Assembly: GCA_002428895.1 (NCBI GenBank)
Contig: DIYC01000142.1
Coordinates: forward strand, 76,153-85,950
Reading direction: 5' to 3'
DNA from: Burkholderiales bacterium UBA6064
Lineage (GTDB): Bacteria; Pseudomonadota; Gammaproteobacteria; Burkholderiales; Burkholderiaceae_B
Length of the DNA stretch: 9,798 bases
Below, one piece after another: positions 1 to 6,474 of the stretch. Made by a program: the position numbers and the translations under genes. Within the stretch, counting starts at the first letter, position 1, and each line of letters starts with the position of its first letter. The notes below the pieces were generated by a model that saw only the letters and a list, made by a program, of their open reading frames with translations, was not told where the DNA came from and did not search any database.

Positions 1-881
1 GTTAATACGCTTGCATCGTCGGCCCAGCCACTGCGTACTTTGACCCACGTTTCTAAATGCACGGATCCATTAAATAATTTTTCCATATCTGCTCGAGCTT
101 CTGTGGCAATACGCTTAAGCTTGCTACCGTCTTTACCAATAATCATTGCTTTATGTGAAGGACGATCCACTAAGATGGTGGCATAAATAAAACGTCGATT
201 ATTTTCAAACTTAAATTCATCGATTACAACTGTTGAATTATAGGGTAATTCATCCCCAACCAAACGAAACAATTTTTCACGAATTCTTTCAGCAGCTAAA
301 AATTTTTCAGACCGATTTGTCAGGGTATCCGCATCGTAAAAGAAAGCTTGTTCGGGTAATGTTTCAAGCATAGCTCGTTTAAGTTGATCCAAATTAAGTG
401 TTTTTTTTGCGCTCACAGGAACAATTGCATGAAACGAATACAGTTCAGATACTTTCTGGATAATCGGCAAAACTTCATTTTTATTAGCTAGGGTATCTAT
501 TTTATTGATCACCGCGATCACTGGCACAGAATCGGAGCAAAGCCTTAATACCTTTTCATCCACCGTATGAAGATGACTACCATCGATCACCCATAACACT
601 GTATTCACATCAGCCAAGGCATTTCGAACCGTTTGATTCATACTTTTATTTAAAGCACTCACGTGTTTGGTTTGAAACCCCGGAGTATCTACAAAAATAA
701 ATTGTGCCGCCGTGTGATCGATGGTTTCTGTTAACACACCAACTACTTGATGACGAGTGGTTTGAGGTTTTGAAGACGTAATTGATAAATGTTCTTGTAT
801 CAGTGCATTCATTAAACTGGACTTGCCTACATTTGGGCGACCAATCACCGCAATCACGCCACAGCGTAAAACAGCATTCAC
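1..881 (-). CDS. era: GTPase Era, 16S rRNA-binding ribosome assembly factor (C-terminus cut by window edge)
   Basis: Era is an essential GTPase that binds near the 3' end of 16S rRNA and helps mature the 30S subunit. I translated 293 uninterrupted codons from a GTG start. The G domain is complete: GRPNVGKS (residues 14-21), a switch I segment PQTTRHQ (39-45), DTPG (65-68), NKID (126-129) and SAK (157-159). A type 2 KH domain follows, with the loop IIGKDGSK (247-254) and the WVKVRSGWADD stretch near residue 285. By comparison with the E. coli protein only about ten residues are missing past position 1. The GTG start lies 1 nt after the rnc stop and has a good AAGGAAG Shine-Dalgarno 5 nt upstream. 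The GFQTKHVSALNK segment after DTPG resembles betaproteobacterial Era proteins as I remember them. rnc-era pairing is the usual arrangement. Confidence 0.97.
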   Translation of the reverse strand, partial: MNAVLRCGVIAVIGRPNVGKSSLMNALIQEHLSITSSKPQTTRHQVVGVLTETIDHTAAQFIFVDTPGFQTKHVSALNKSMNQTVRNALADVNTVLWVIDGSHLHTVDEKVLRLCSDSVPVIAVINKIDTLANKNEVLPIIQKVSELYSFHAIVPVSAKKTLNLDQLKRAMLETLPEQAFFYDADTLTNRSEKFLAAERIREKLFRLVGDELPYNSTVVIDEFKFENNRRFIYATILVDRPSHKAMIIGKDGSKLKRIATEARADMEKLFNGSVHLETWVKVRSGWADDASVL

Positions 882-882
882 A

Positions 883-1596
883 TTAACTTCCTTTCATTCG
901 GTTTAGATCAGAAAATTCATTCCCCAAAATTTCTGATAAAACAAGCTCAGCCGCACGCTGTTCAGCAACTCGGCGAGAATGTCCTGAACCTTGACGCATT
1001 AAAGGCAAATGTTGCACACAACACTCAACAATAAATTCAGGGCTTAAAAGAGTTCCTCCCTCAACTACAACCGTATATTTGGGTAGCTGAAGATGCTTGG
1101 ATTGTAAATATTCTTGTAACCGTGTTTTAGGGTCTTTACCCATTAACTCGATCGGTGTTTCTTGAAGCACAGGCAACAGCAATTGCATCACGATTTGTTT
1201 CGCTGTGTTAAAGTCAGAATCAAGTAAAATAGCACCTAAAACAGCTTCTAACGCGTCAGCAACAATACTGTCTTTAATTCGAGTTGAACTGCGTAATTCT
1301 CCTACCCCCAAAAATAAAAAATTCTCTAAATTAACTTTCCGAGCAATTAAAGCAAGGCAATCTTGCTTCACTAAATGTGAACGAATCCTAGACAATTGGC
1401 CTTCATCTAACAAAGGAAAATGTTCAAAAATTAATATGGATACAGCACAATTTAAAACACTGTCGCCCAAAAATTCTAATCGTTCATTATGTTTAGAGCT
1501 GTAACTACGATGAGTTAATGCTTTTTGTAGCAATTTAGTATCTTGAAAGCGATAGCCAAGTGATTTTTCAAAAATCGAAAAATTTGAACTTTTCAC
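883..1596 (-). CDS. rnc: Ribonuclease III (double-stranded RNA endonuclease)
   Basis: RNase III cleaves double-stranded RNA, processing the rRNA precursor and structured mRNAs in the cytoplasm. The 237-residue protein has the usual length. The N-terminal nuclease domain carries the signature NERLEFLGDSV (37-47). The metal-binding acidic residues sit at the E. coli positions: E38, E41, D45, E65, D114 and E117. The C-terminal double-stranded RNA-binding domain runs from about 154 to 224 and ends in GSGHSRRVAEQRAA. The start is GTG, 6 nt after the lepB stop, with an AGGT sequence in the lepB end serving as a plausible ribosome site. The gene is translationally close-coupled to both lepB and era. 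In some bacteria RNase III trims its own rnc-era leader; I looked for no such hairpin here beyond noting that there is almost no spacer to hold one. Confidence 0.98.
   Translation of the reverse strand: MKSSNFSIFEKSLGYRFQDTKLLQKALTHRSYSSKHNERLEFLGDSVLNCAVSILIFEHFPLLDEGQLSRIRSHLVKQDCLALIARKVNLENFLFLGVGELRSSTRIKDSIVADALEAVLGAILLDSDFNTAKQIVMQLLLPVLQETPIELMGKDPKTRLQEYLQSKHLQLPKYTVVVEGGTLLSPEFIVECCVQHLPLMRQGSGHSRRVAEQRAAELVLSEILGNEFSDLNRMKGS
887..893 (-). promoter_or_regulatory. Ribosome binding site of era
   Basis: AAGGAAG lies 5 nt before the GTG at 881 and inside the last codons of rnc. It supports the GTG start over the ATG of the overlapping ATGTGA, which would stop at once. Confidence 0.75.
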
Positions 1597-1602
1597 AACA
1601 AG

Positions 1603-2463
1603 CTACCTAAAAAAACCAATTCTTGATAAATTCGTCAAATTCATCCAAATTAAAAATGCTTTACCAACAACCTGCTCATTAGAAACAAACCCCCAAAACC
1701 GACTATCGCTTGAATTGTCTCGATTATCACCCATCACAAAATAATGATTTTCAGGTACGTCACAGTAAAAACCTGTTGAATTAAAGACACATCGATCACT
1801 CTTCGGAAAAATACCTGCACCTGCCTGTGCAGGAACTACTGGAGCCTCGTCATCTACAATAATACGATGAGAATGATTTCCAATTGATTCTTCAAACTGA
1901 TTAAAAAATCTCAATCTTCGCGCGCTGTAGTAATGATCAAGTGAAGTAGTTGCCTGAGGCTTGCCATTAATAAACAAACGCTTGTCACGATACTCGATAC
2001 GGTCACCACCCACAGCAACAACACGTTTAATATAATCTAAAGAAGGATCAACAGGATAACGAAAAACAATTACATCACCCGCTTTTGGATTTTTAACAGG
2101 AATTAATTGATTACCCAGAATGGGTAAACGAATTCCATAAATAAACTTATTAACCAAAATTAAATCGCCTACTTCAAGAGTGGGCAGCATGGACTCTGAA
2201 GGAATTCTAAAAGGTTCTGCAATAAAAGATCGCAAAACAAAAACAAATAAAATGACCGGAAAAAACGAACCAATATAATCTAACCAAACAGGGGCACAAG
2301 TCACCTTTTTTAACTCTTTTTTACTCACTTTATTGCTGTGACTGATTTCAGGCGCTTCGTTTTTATCAAAAATTTTAGCGTAAGCACGAAAATAAAAAAT
2401 ATCTAAAAAATACAATATGCCGGTGATAATCAACAGTAAAAATAAAACAATAGAAAAAGTCAT
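1603..2463 (-). CDS. lepB: Signal peptidase I (leader peptidase)
   Basis: LepB removes signal peptides from exported proteins at the periplasmic face of the inner membrane. From the ATG at 2463 it has 286 residues. Two membrane segments are visible, about 3-26 and 64-82, joined by a charged cytoplasmic loop. The catalytic serine S91 lies in PSESMLPT and the general base lysine K146 in DYIKRVV, both at the E. coli positions. Box E, GDNRDNSSDSR, spans 245-255. Two cysteines (225 and 234) could form the disulfide seen in gammaproteobacterial enzymes. The ATG lies 1 nt after the lepA stop with GAGG 9 nt upstream. A TTG five codons earlier is in frame but would overlap lepA and add only RIIN. Residues 211-217 are encoded by a GC-rich palindrome, reported separately. 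A likely substrate encoded nearby is the MucD precursor. Confidence 0.97.
   Translation of the reverse strand: MTFSIVLFLLLIITGILYFLDIFYFRAYAKIFDKNEAPEISHSNKVSKKELKKVTCAPVWLDYIGSFFPVILFVFVLRSFIAEPFRIPSESMLPTLEVGDLILVNKFIYGIRLPILGNQLIPVKNPKAGDVIVFRYPVDPSLDYIKRVVAVGGDRIEYRDKRLFINGKPQATTSLDHYYSARRLRFFNQFEESIGNHSHRIIVDDEAPVVPAQAGAGIFPKSDRCVFNSTGFYCDVPENHYFVMGDNRDNSSDSRFWGFVSNEQVVGKAFLIWMNLTNLSRIGFFR
1814..1833. repeat. Perfect 7-bp GC-rich inverted repeat inside lepB
   Basis: The arms CCTGCAC (1814-1820) and GTGCAGG (1827-1833) are perfectly complementary around a 6-nt loop. The region encodes PAQAGA of LepB in the family-variable stretch before the cysteine pair. It is more GC-rich than its surroundings and resembles the dispersed TTCCTGC...GCAGG palindromic repeats that encode PAQAG-type peptides in many proteobacterial genomes. 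Whether it belongs to such a family cannot be decided from one copy. Confidence 0.6.
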
Positions 2464-2464
2464 A

Positions 2465-4258
2465 TTAATTATCCTCAACTCGAAGAATACTTAAAAAAGC
2501 TTCTTGCGGTATCTCAACGTTACCCACTTGCTTCATTCTTTTTTTACCTGCTTTTTGTTTTTCTAACAGTTTTTTCTTTCTAGAGATGTCGCCACCATAA
2601 CACTTCGCCAATACATTTTTTCGCAGCGCTTTAACCGTTTCACGGGCAATAATATTAGAACCAATGGCAGCTTGAATTGCAACATCAAACATTTGACGTG
2701 AAATCACTTCACGCATTTTAGAAGCCACGGCACGACCGCGAAATTGTGAGTTGGTGCGATGAACCATCATTGACAACGCATCGACACGATCCCCATTAAT
2801 TAAGATATCAACCTTGACTATATCTGCTGCACGATATTCTTTAAATTCGTAATCCATAGAGGCATAACCCCGAGAAACCGATTTTAATTTATCGAAAAAA
2901 TCGAGCACAATTTCGGCCATTGGCATTTCAAAAGTCAAACGAACCTGCTTCCCATGATAAATCATGTTAGTTTGCATGCCACGTTTATTGGTACATAAAG
3001 TCATAACCGAACCCACGTAATCTTTCGGTAATAACAAGTTAACAATCACAATTGGTTCACGAATTTCATCAATTTTACTGAGATCTGGGATTTTTGCTGG
3101 GTTGTCGATCAGTTGAACTGTGCCATCTTTCTTTAAAATCTCATAGACTACCGTTGGCGCGGTAGTGATTAAATCCATGTCAAATTCACGTTCTAGTCGC
3201 TCTTGCACAATTTCCATGTGCAACATTCCCAAAAAACCGCAACGAAAGCCAAAACCTAAGGCCTGCGACACTTCAGGTTCATAATTTAAAGAAGCATCAT
3301 TTAATTTAAGCTTTTCTAAAGCATCTCTAAGGGCATCATATTCGTTTGACTCAACAGGAAAAATTCCTGCAAATACTTGCGACTTAACTTCTTTAAAACC
3401 TGCTAACGGTTTCTGAGCTGGCAGGTGAGTCGAGGTCACAGTATCACCAACTTTAGCGGTAGACAATTCTTTAATACCAGAAATTACATAGCCCACTTCA
3501 CCTGCACTCAGTTGATCACGTTTGCTTGCTTTCGGTGTAAAAAAACCTAACTCTTCAGTTTGATAAGTACTCTGTGTAGACATCAGCAAAATTTTATCTT
3601 TACGCCGAAGCACCCCATTTTTAACGCGCACCAACATGACCACACCCACATAAGAGTCGAACCAACTGTCGATAATTAAAGCTTGTAGAGGTGCATTCAC
3701 ATCTCCCTGAGGAGGCGGTACTTTTTGAATCAACAATTCGAGTAAATCATCGACACCCAAGCCAGTTTTTGCTGAAATGGCCAAAGCATCACTTGCGTCA
3801 ACACCAATAACTTCTTCAATTTCCTCTTTAACCGAATCGGGACTAGCCTGGGGAAGATCAATTTTATTCAGTACCGGAATAACCTCTACGCCTAATTCAA
3901 TCGCTGTATAACAATTTGCAACGGTTTGTGCTTCGACGCCTTGAGAGGCATCTACAACCAACAAAGCCCCCTCACATGCAGACAAGGAACGACTAACTTC
4001 ATAAGAAAAATCAACGTGACCTGGAGTATCAATTAAATTAAGCAAATAAATTTGCCCATCTTTTGCATGGTATTGCAATGCTGCAGTCTGAGCTTTAATC
4101 GTAATTCCACGTTCTTTTTCAATATCCATGGAATCCAAAACTTGCTCATTCATTTCACGATCACTTAAACCACCGCATTTATGAATAATACGATCAGCCA
4201 GAGTTGATTTACCGTGGTCAATGTGAGCAATAATAGAAAAATTTCTGATGTGATGCAT
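2465..4258 (-). CDS. lepA: Elongation factor 4 / LepA, ribosome-associated translational GTPase
   Basis: LepA (EF4) is an EF-G-like GTPase that binds the ribosome; roles in back-translocation and in 30S assembly have both been proposed. From the ATG at 4258 the protein has 597 residues, close to the 599 of E. coli. The G domain shows AHIDHGKST (11-19), RGITIKAQ (50-57), DTPGH with the catalytic histidine (77-81), NKID (131-134) and SAK (162-164). EF-G-like domains follow, including [15 protein letters not shown]. The LepA-specific basic C-terminus contains [20 protein letters not shown]. An in-frame TTG at 4312 would add 18 residues translated from a terminator-like hairpin that is not part of the family, so I reject it. 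No convincing Shine-Dalgarno precedes the ATG. The gene heads the tight lepA-lepB-rnc-era run; in many proteobacteria lepA and lepB are likewise paired. Confidence 0.97.
   Translation of the reverse strand: MHHIRNFSIIAHIDHGKSTLADRIIHKCGGLSDREMNEQVLDSMDIEKERGITIKAQTAALQYHAKDGQIYLLNLIDTPGHVDFSYEVSRSLSACEGALLVVDASQGVEAQTVANCYTAIELGVEVIPVLNKIDLPQASPDSVKEEIEEVIGVDASDALAISAKTGLGVDDLLELLIQKVPPPQGDVNAPLQALIIDSWFDSYVGVVMLVRVKNGVLRRKDKILLMSTQSTYQTEELGFFTPKASKRDQLSAGEVGYVISGIKELSTAKVGDTVTSTHLPAQKPLAGFKEVKSQVFAGIFPVESNEYDALRDALEKLKLNDASLNYEPEVSQALGFGFRCGFLGMLHMEIVQERLEREFDMDLITTAPTVVYEILKKDGTVQLIDNPAKIPDLSKIDEIREPIVIVNLLLPKDYVGSVMTLCTNKRGMQTNMIYHGKQVRLTFEMPMAEIVLDFFDKLKSVSRGYASMDYEFKEYRAADIVKVDILINGDRVDALSMMVHRTNSQFRGRAVASKMREVISRQMFDVAIQAAIGSNIIARETVKALRKNVLAKCYGGDISRKKKLLEKQKAGKKRMKQVGNVEIPQEAFLSILRVEDN
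2473..2476 (-). promoter_or_regulatory. Ribosome binding site of lepB
   Basis: GAGG, 9 nt before the ATG at 2463, lies within the last codons of lepA. It selects this ATG over the TTG at 2478, which the same bases overlap. Confidence 0.6.
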
Positions 4259-4271
4259 GCGGATATCTACT

Positions 4272-4295
4272 AAAAAAGGGCGCTTAAGCGCCCTT
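4272..4295 (-). terminator. Rho-independent terminator between mucD and lepA
   Basis: Bases 4276-4295 form a perfect 20-bp palindrome, AAGGGCGC / GCGCCCTT around TTAA. On the minus strand it is followed by an uninterrupted run of six T (4277-4272, two of them shared with the stem). On the plus strand the following bases are AAATA, so the U-tract exists only for minus-strand transcripts. It lies 84 nt past the mucD stop and so should end the upstream transcript. Its U-tract stops only 13 nt before the lepA ATG, so any transcript started upstream must read through it to express lepA. Confidence 0.85.
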
Positions 4296-4339
4296 AAATA
4301 AAAATTGAGCAATTCTGTATTTTATCGCAACAATAAGAC

Positions 4340-4368
4340 CGTATACGATAAGCTAACCCAATTACCAA
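4340..4368 (-). promoter_or_regulatory. Weak candidate sigma-70 promoter upstream of lepA
   Basis: TTGGTA (4368-4363) and TATACG (4345-4340) are separated by 17 nt. Each matches four of six consensus bases. The position, between the mucD stop and the lepA start but upstream of the terminator hairpin, is where a lepA promoter would have to be. In AT-rich DNA such matches are common, so this is only a candidate. Confidence 0.2.
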
Positions 4369-4379
4369 ACTTATGGCAA

Positions 4380-5837
4380 TTAGGGTGTCAGCACGATAAA
4401 TGCTGAGTTGTCACCCCGTCGAATAAGTAACGCAATCGTTTGACCTTTTTTAGTCGAATCAACTAACTTATTAAACTGATCAGCACTTTTAATGTCAATT
4501 TGCCCTAAACGAATGATGACGTCGTCCTGTCGAATCCCTACCGAAGCCGCCAAACCCGACACGCTGGTTACAAGAACACCAAAAGGTACGTTTAATGCTT
4601 GCTTTTGACGGTCGTTTAAGTCAGTAACCAATATGCCCAATTTATTTTGCTTAGCCTCAGCAGAATTTTCTGGGAGAGCTGCACGAGCAACAGTCTCAGC
4701 CGAATCAATTTCACCAACCTTAATTTTAAGAACCTCAACCTTACCTTTACGCCATACTTTCATGTTAATGGTTGAACCAGGCTGTGTTTCGCCAACAATT
4801 CGTGGCAAGTCAGATGCTTTAATAATCGCTTGGCGATTAAATTCAAGAATAATGTCACCCGCAAGAACACCCGCTTTTTCGGCTGGACCATCTTTTTCAA
4901 CAGAGCTCACTAAAGCTCCCTCTGACTTAGATAAACCCAATGCACTTGCTACATCACGACCGACATCACCAATACTCACACCAATACGACCACGGGTAAC
5001 CTTACCTGTTTCTCGAAGTTCTGCAGCAACACGCATGGCTTCATCGATGGGAATAGCAAATGAAATTCCCATAAAACCACCTGTTCGGCTATAAATTTGA
5101 GAATTAATACCAACCACCTCGCCACTGAGGTTTAAGAGTGGCCCACCCGAGTTTCCAGGATTAACAGCCACATCGGTTTGAATAAAAGGAGTATATTCGC
5201 CCGTATCTCGGGCTTTAGCGCTAATAATCCCAGCCGTCACCGTATTTTCAAGACCAAAAGGCGAACCAATTGCAACAACCCACTGCCCAACTTTTGTTTT
5301 TTGCACATTACCAATTTTTACCTTGGGTAAATTTTGACCTTCGATTTTAACCAAAGCCACATCCGTTCTTTGATCTGAACCAATAATTTTTGCTTGAAAC
5401 TCTCGCTTATCGGTTAAGGTCACAGTAATTGTGTCAGATCCCTCAATCACATGATGATTGGTTAAAATGTACCCTTCGGAATCAATAATAAAGCCCGAAC
5501 CCACGCCCCTAGGAACCTCACGCTCTGGTATTTGCTGAGGGGGCATAGAAGGAAACTCAGGATTAACACCTGGGGGCATAAAACGACGAAAAAAATCAAA
5601 AAATGGATCGTTTGGATTCATGCCGGGAAACCCAGGAAAACCAGGATTTTGGTTGGCGCCCACTTTAACAGTGGTACGAATATTGACAACCGACGGACCC
5701 ACTTCTTCAACAATGTCGGAGAAATCGGGTAAAGAATTAGGCTGCGCATAAGAAACCGTGGAAACCAACAATACCATACAGGCAAAAGCAACAATTGCGC
5801 AATTTTGAAAGGTCCACTTTTTATGAATAAAATGCAT
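4380..5837 (-). CDS. mucD: Periplasmic HtrA-family serine protease (MucD/DegP/DegQ-like)
   Basis: This is a periplasmic protease and chaperone that degrades misfolded envelope proteins. From the ATG at 5837 it has 485 residues. A signal peptide (lysine-containing n-region, hydrophobic core about 14-27) probably ends at SYA-QP, near residue 31. A proline- and glycine-rich loop with PFFDFFRRF follows, as is typical of the family. The catalytic triad is H129 (in TNHHVIEGS), D159 (in TDVALVK) and S230 (in GNSGGPL). Two PDZ domains cover about 284-376 and 398-483. An ATG seven codons upstream (5858) is in frame but has no ribosome site, whereas AAGGA stands 8 nt before 5837. The location ahead of lepA matches betaproteobacterial mucD, but the usual sigma-E genes before it are missing. 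DegP and DegQ are alternative names that sequence alone does not separate cleanly. Confidence 0.95.
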   Translation of the reverse strand: MHFIHKKWTFQNCAIVAFACMVLLVSTVSYAQPNSLPDFSDIVEEVGPSVVNIRTTVKVGANQNPGFPGFPGMNPNDPFFDFFRRFMPPGVNPEFPSMPPQQIPEREVPRGVGSGFIIDSEGYILTNHHVIEGSDTITVTLTDKREFQAKIIGSDQRTDVALVKIEGQNLPKVKIGNVQKTKVGQWVVAIGSPFGLENTVTAGIISAKARDTGEYTPFIQTDVAVNPGNSGGPLLNLSGEVVGINSQIYSRTGGFMGISFAIPIDEAMRVAAELRETGKVTRGRIGVSIGDVGRDVASALGLSKSEGALVSSVEKDGPAEKAGVLAGDIILEFNRQAIIKASDLPRIVGETQPGSTINMKVWRKGKVEVLKIKVGEIDSAETVARAALPENSAEAKQNKLGILVTDLNDRQKQALNVPFGVLVTSVSGLAASVGIRQDDVIIRLGQIDIKSADQFNKLVDSTKKGQTIALLIRRGDNSAFIVLTP

Positions 5838-5845
5838 TGATGTTT

Positions 5846-5850
5846 TCCTT
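5846..5850 (-). promoter_or_regulatory. Ribosome binding site that decides the mucD start
   Basis: AAGGA is 8 nt before the ATG at 5837. The alternative ATG at 5858 is preceded by an AT-rich tract without any purine-rich site, and it would place the Shine-Dalgarno sequence inside the coding region. Confidence 0.7.
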
Positions 5851-5920
5851 GAAGACATAAAAACTAAATTTCAGGCTATCAGATAGAATGCAAACCAGTT
5901 TAAATTTGAACTAGATACTT

Positions 5921-5926
5921 AGTATA
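5921..5926 (-). promoter_or_regulatory. Candidate -10 element for mucD
   Basis: TATACT matches five of six -10 consensus bases and lies 83 nt before the mucD ATG at 5837. No acceptable -35 hexamer stands 16-18 nt upstream, and I see no clear sigma-E-type GGAACTT/TCAAA pair. It overlaps the ATACT/AGTAT inverted repeat, which could be an operator. Confidence 0.25.
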
Positions 5927-5942
5927 TCGTTGTTTAAACAAA

Positions 5943-5991
5943 ACGAGTGGGCAGTTCAAAACTTTATGTAGAAAAGGCAACACCCACGCGT
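5943..5991 (-). repeat. Inverted repeat, possible weak terminator of the fab transcript
   Basis: On the minus strand ACGCGTGGG (5991-5983) can pair with CCCACTCGT (5951-5943), eight of nine positions, across a 31-nt loop. TTTGTTTAAAC follows, moderately U-rich. The location, shortly after the 6025-6459 gene, suits a transcript end. The large loop and interrupted T run make this much weaker than the hairpin before lepA. Confidence 0.3.
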
Positions 5992-6024
5992 AAATTAATT
6001 AATTCAGCGACAAAACTCACCCAG

Positions 6025-6459
6025 TTATTTCCAAAATAGAACTTGGTGCAATAATTTGTTTTTTTGCTTTTGTTGATCCTGATAAGCTGAAACCCAAATA
6101 GAAAAAATGCTTAATTCAATTTCAGAGGCTTTAAATACATACGCAACTAGACGTTTCGAATTAAATTTCAAACGCGCTTCAAACCAAATCAAATTCCCAA
6201 AAAATACAAACTGAATCAGATCAACTTCTTGATACTCCGCCACAGTAGGATTAAATTTAAAAGCACGCACTTGCACTGAATTAAACTCATCTTCAAGCAG
6301 TTCAAATAAAAAATGAATGCTATTGCGCTGAGAAAGAGACGATAATATTTTACTTGGAAAACAACAGGCCAAAGCATTTAAAAAGGTTGCTTGTTTAACT
6401 AAGCAACCTAATCGCTGAATACTTACTACTTGAGTTTGCGTCTTTAGCATATAACGCAT
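6025..6459 (-). CDS. Uncharacterised 144-residue protein, possibly YgfX/CptA-like
   Basis: I do not recognise this protein with certainty. It starts 15 nt after the fabF stop on the same strand and is probably read from the fab transcript. No Shine-Dalgarno is evident; an alternative ATG lies three codons in (6450). The first third is only mildly hydrophobic, with possible segments around residues 17-34 and 38-56. The remainder alternates hydrophobic and polar residues in a way that suggests beta strands, then ends in a Q- and K-rich tail. The pattern RL...(hydrophobic)...VRAFKF...WFEARLKF...KRLVAYVF...IWVSA resembles, in order and spacing, the two-helix plus soluble-domain layout of YgfX (CptA) membrane proteins, but residue identity is low. 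Coding looks real because of its length, orientation and tight spacing. It occupies the place where rpoE-mucA-mucB is expected. Confidence 0.65.
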   Translation of the reverse strand: MRYMLKTQTQVVSIQRLGCLVKQATFLNALACCFPSKILSSLSQRNSIHFLFELLEDEFNSVQVRAFKFNPTVAEYQEVDLIQFVFFGNLIWFEARLKFNSKRLVAYVFKASEIELSIFSIWVSAYQDQQKQKNKLLHQVLFWK

Positions 6460-6474
6460 GAATTACTAAACAAA

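Larger units (their letters stand above)
5838..6024. other. Intergenic region upstream of mucD, rich in short palindromes
   Basis: This 187-nt gap is the longest non-coding stretch in the window and presumably holds the mucD promoter and the end of the fab transcript. It contains the 12-bp palindrome TTGTTTAAACAA (5930-5941), the near-palindrome AGTTTAAATTTGAACT (5897-5912), ATACT-T-AGTAT (5915-5925), and a wider inverted repeat at 5943-5991. I find no small gene with a ribosome site and no structured RNA that I recognise. Confidence 0.6.

Noticed and set aside
4259..4312. An N-terminal extension of LepA from an in-frame TTG at 4312.
   Set aside because: The extra 18 codons are the terminator hairpin and its flanks, have no ribosome site, and are absent from the family, which begins at [19 protein letters not shown].
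4633..5094. A 153-codon plus-strand open frame opposite mucD.
   Set aside because: It lies wholly antisense to a conserved protease with intact domains, has no recognisable domain, and is best explained by codon bias of the real gene. The other plus-strand frames (for example at 1205, 6852, 7097, 7502, 7803 and 8177) are rejected for the same reason.
5838..5858. The mucD start at the ATG at 5858.
   Set aside because: It has no Shine-Dalgarno sequence, while AAGGA is correctly placed before the ATG at 5837; the longer form also puts an SSRK segment before the signal peptide.
5930..5960. A sigma-E-type promoter before mucD (GAACT, or AAC with TCAAA downstream).
   Set aside because: Only fragments of the -35 and -10 consensus are present, and the spacing works only with poor matches.
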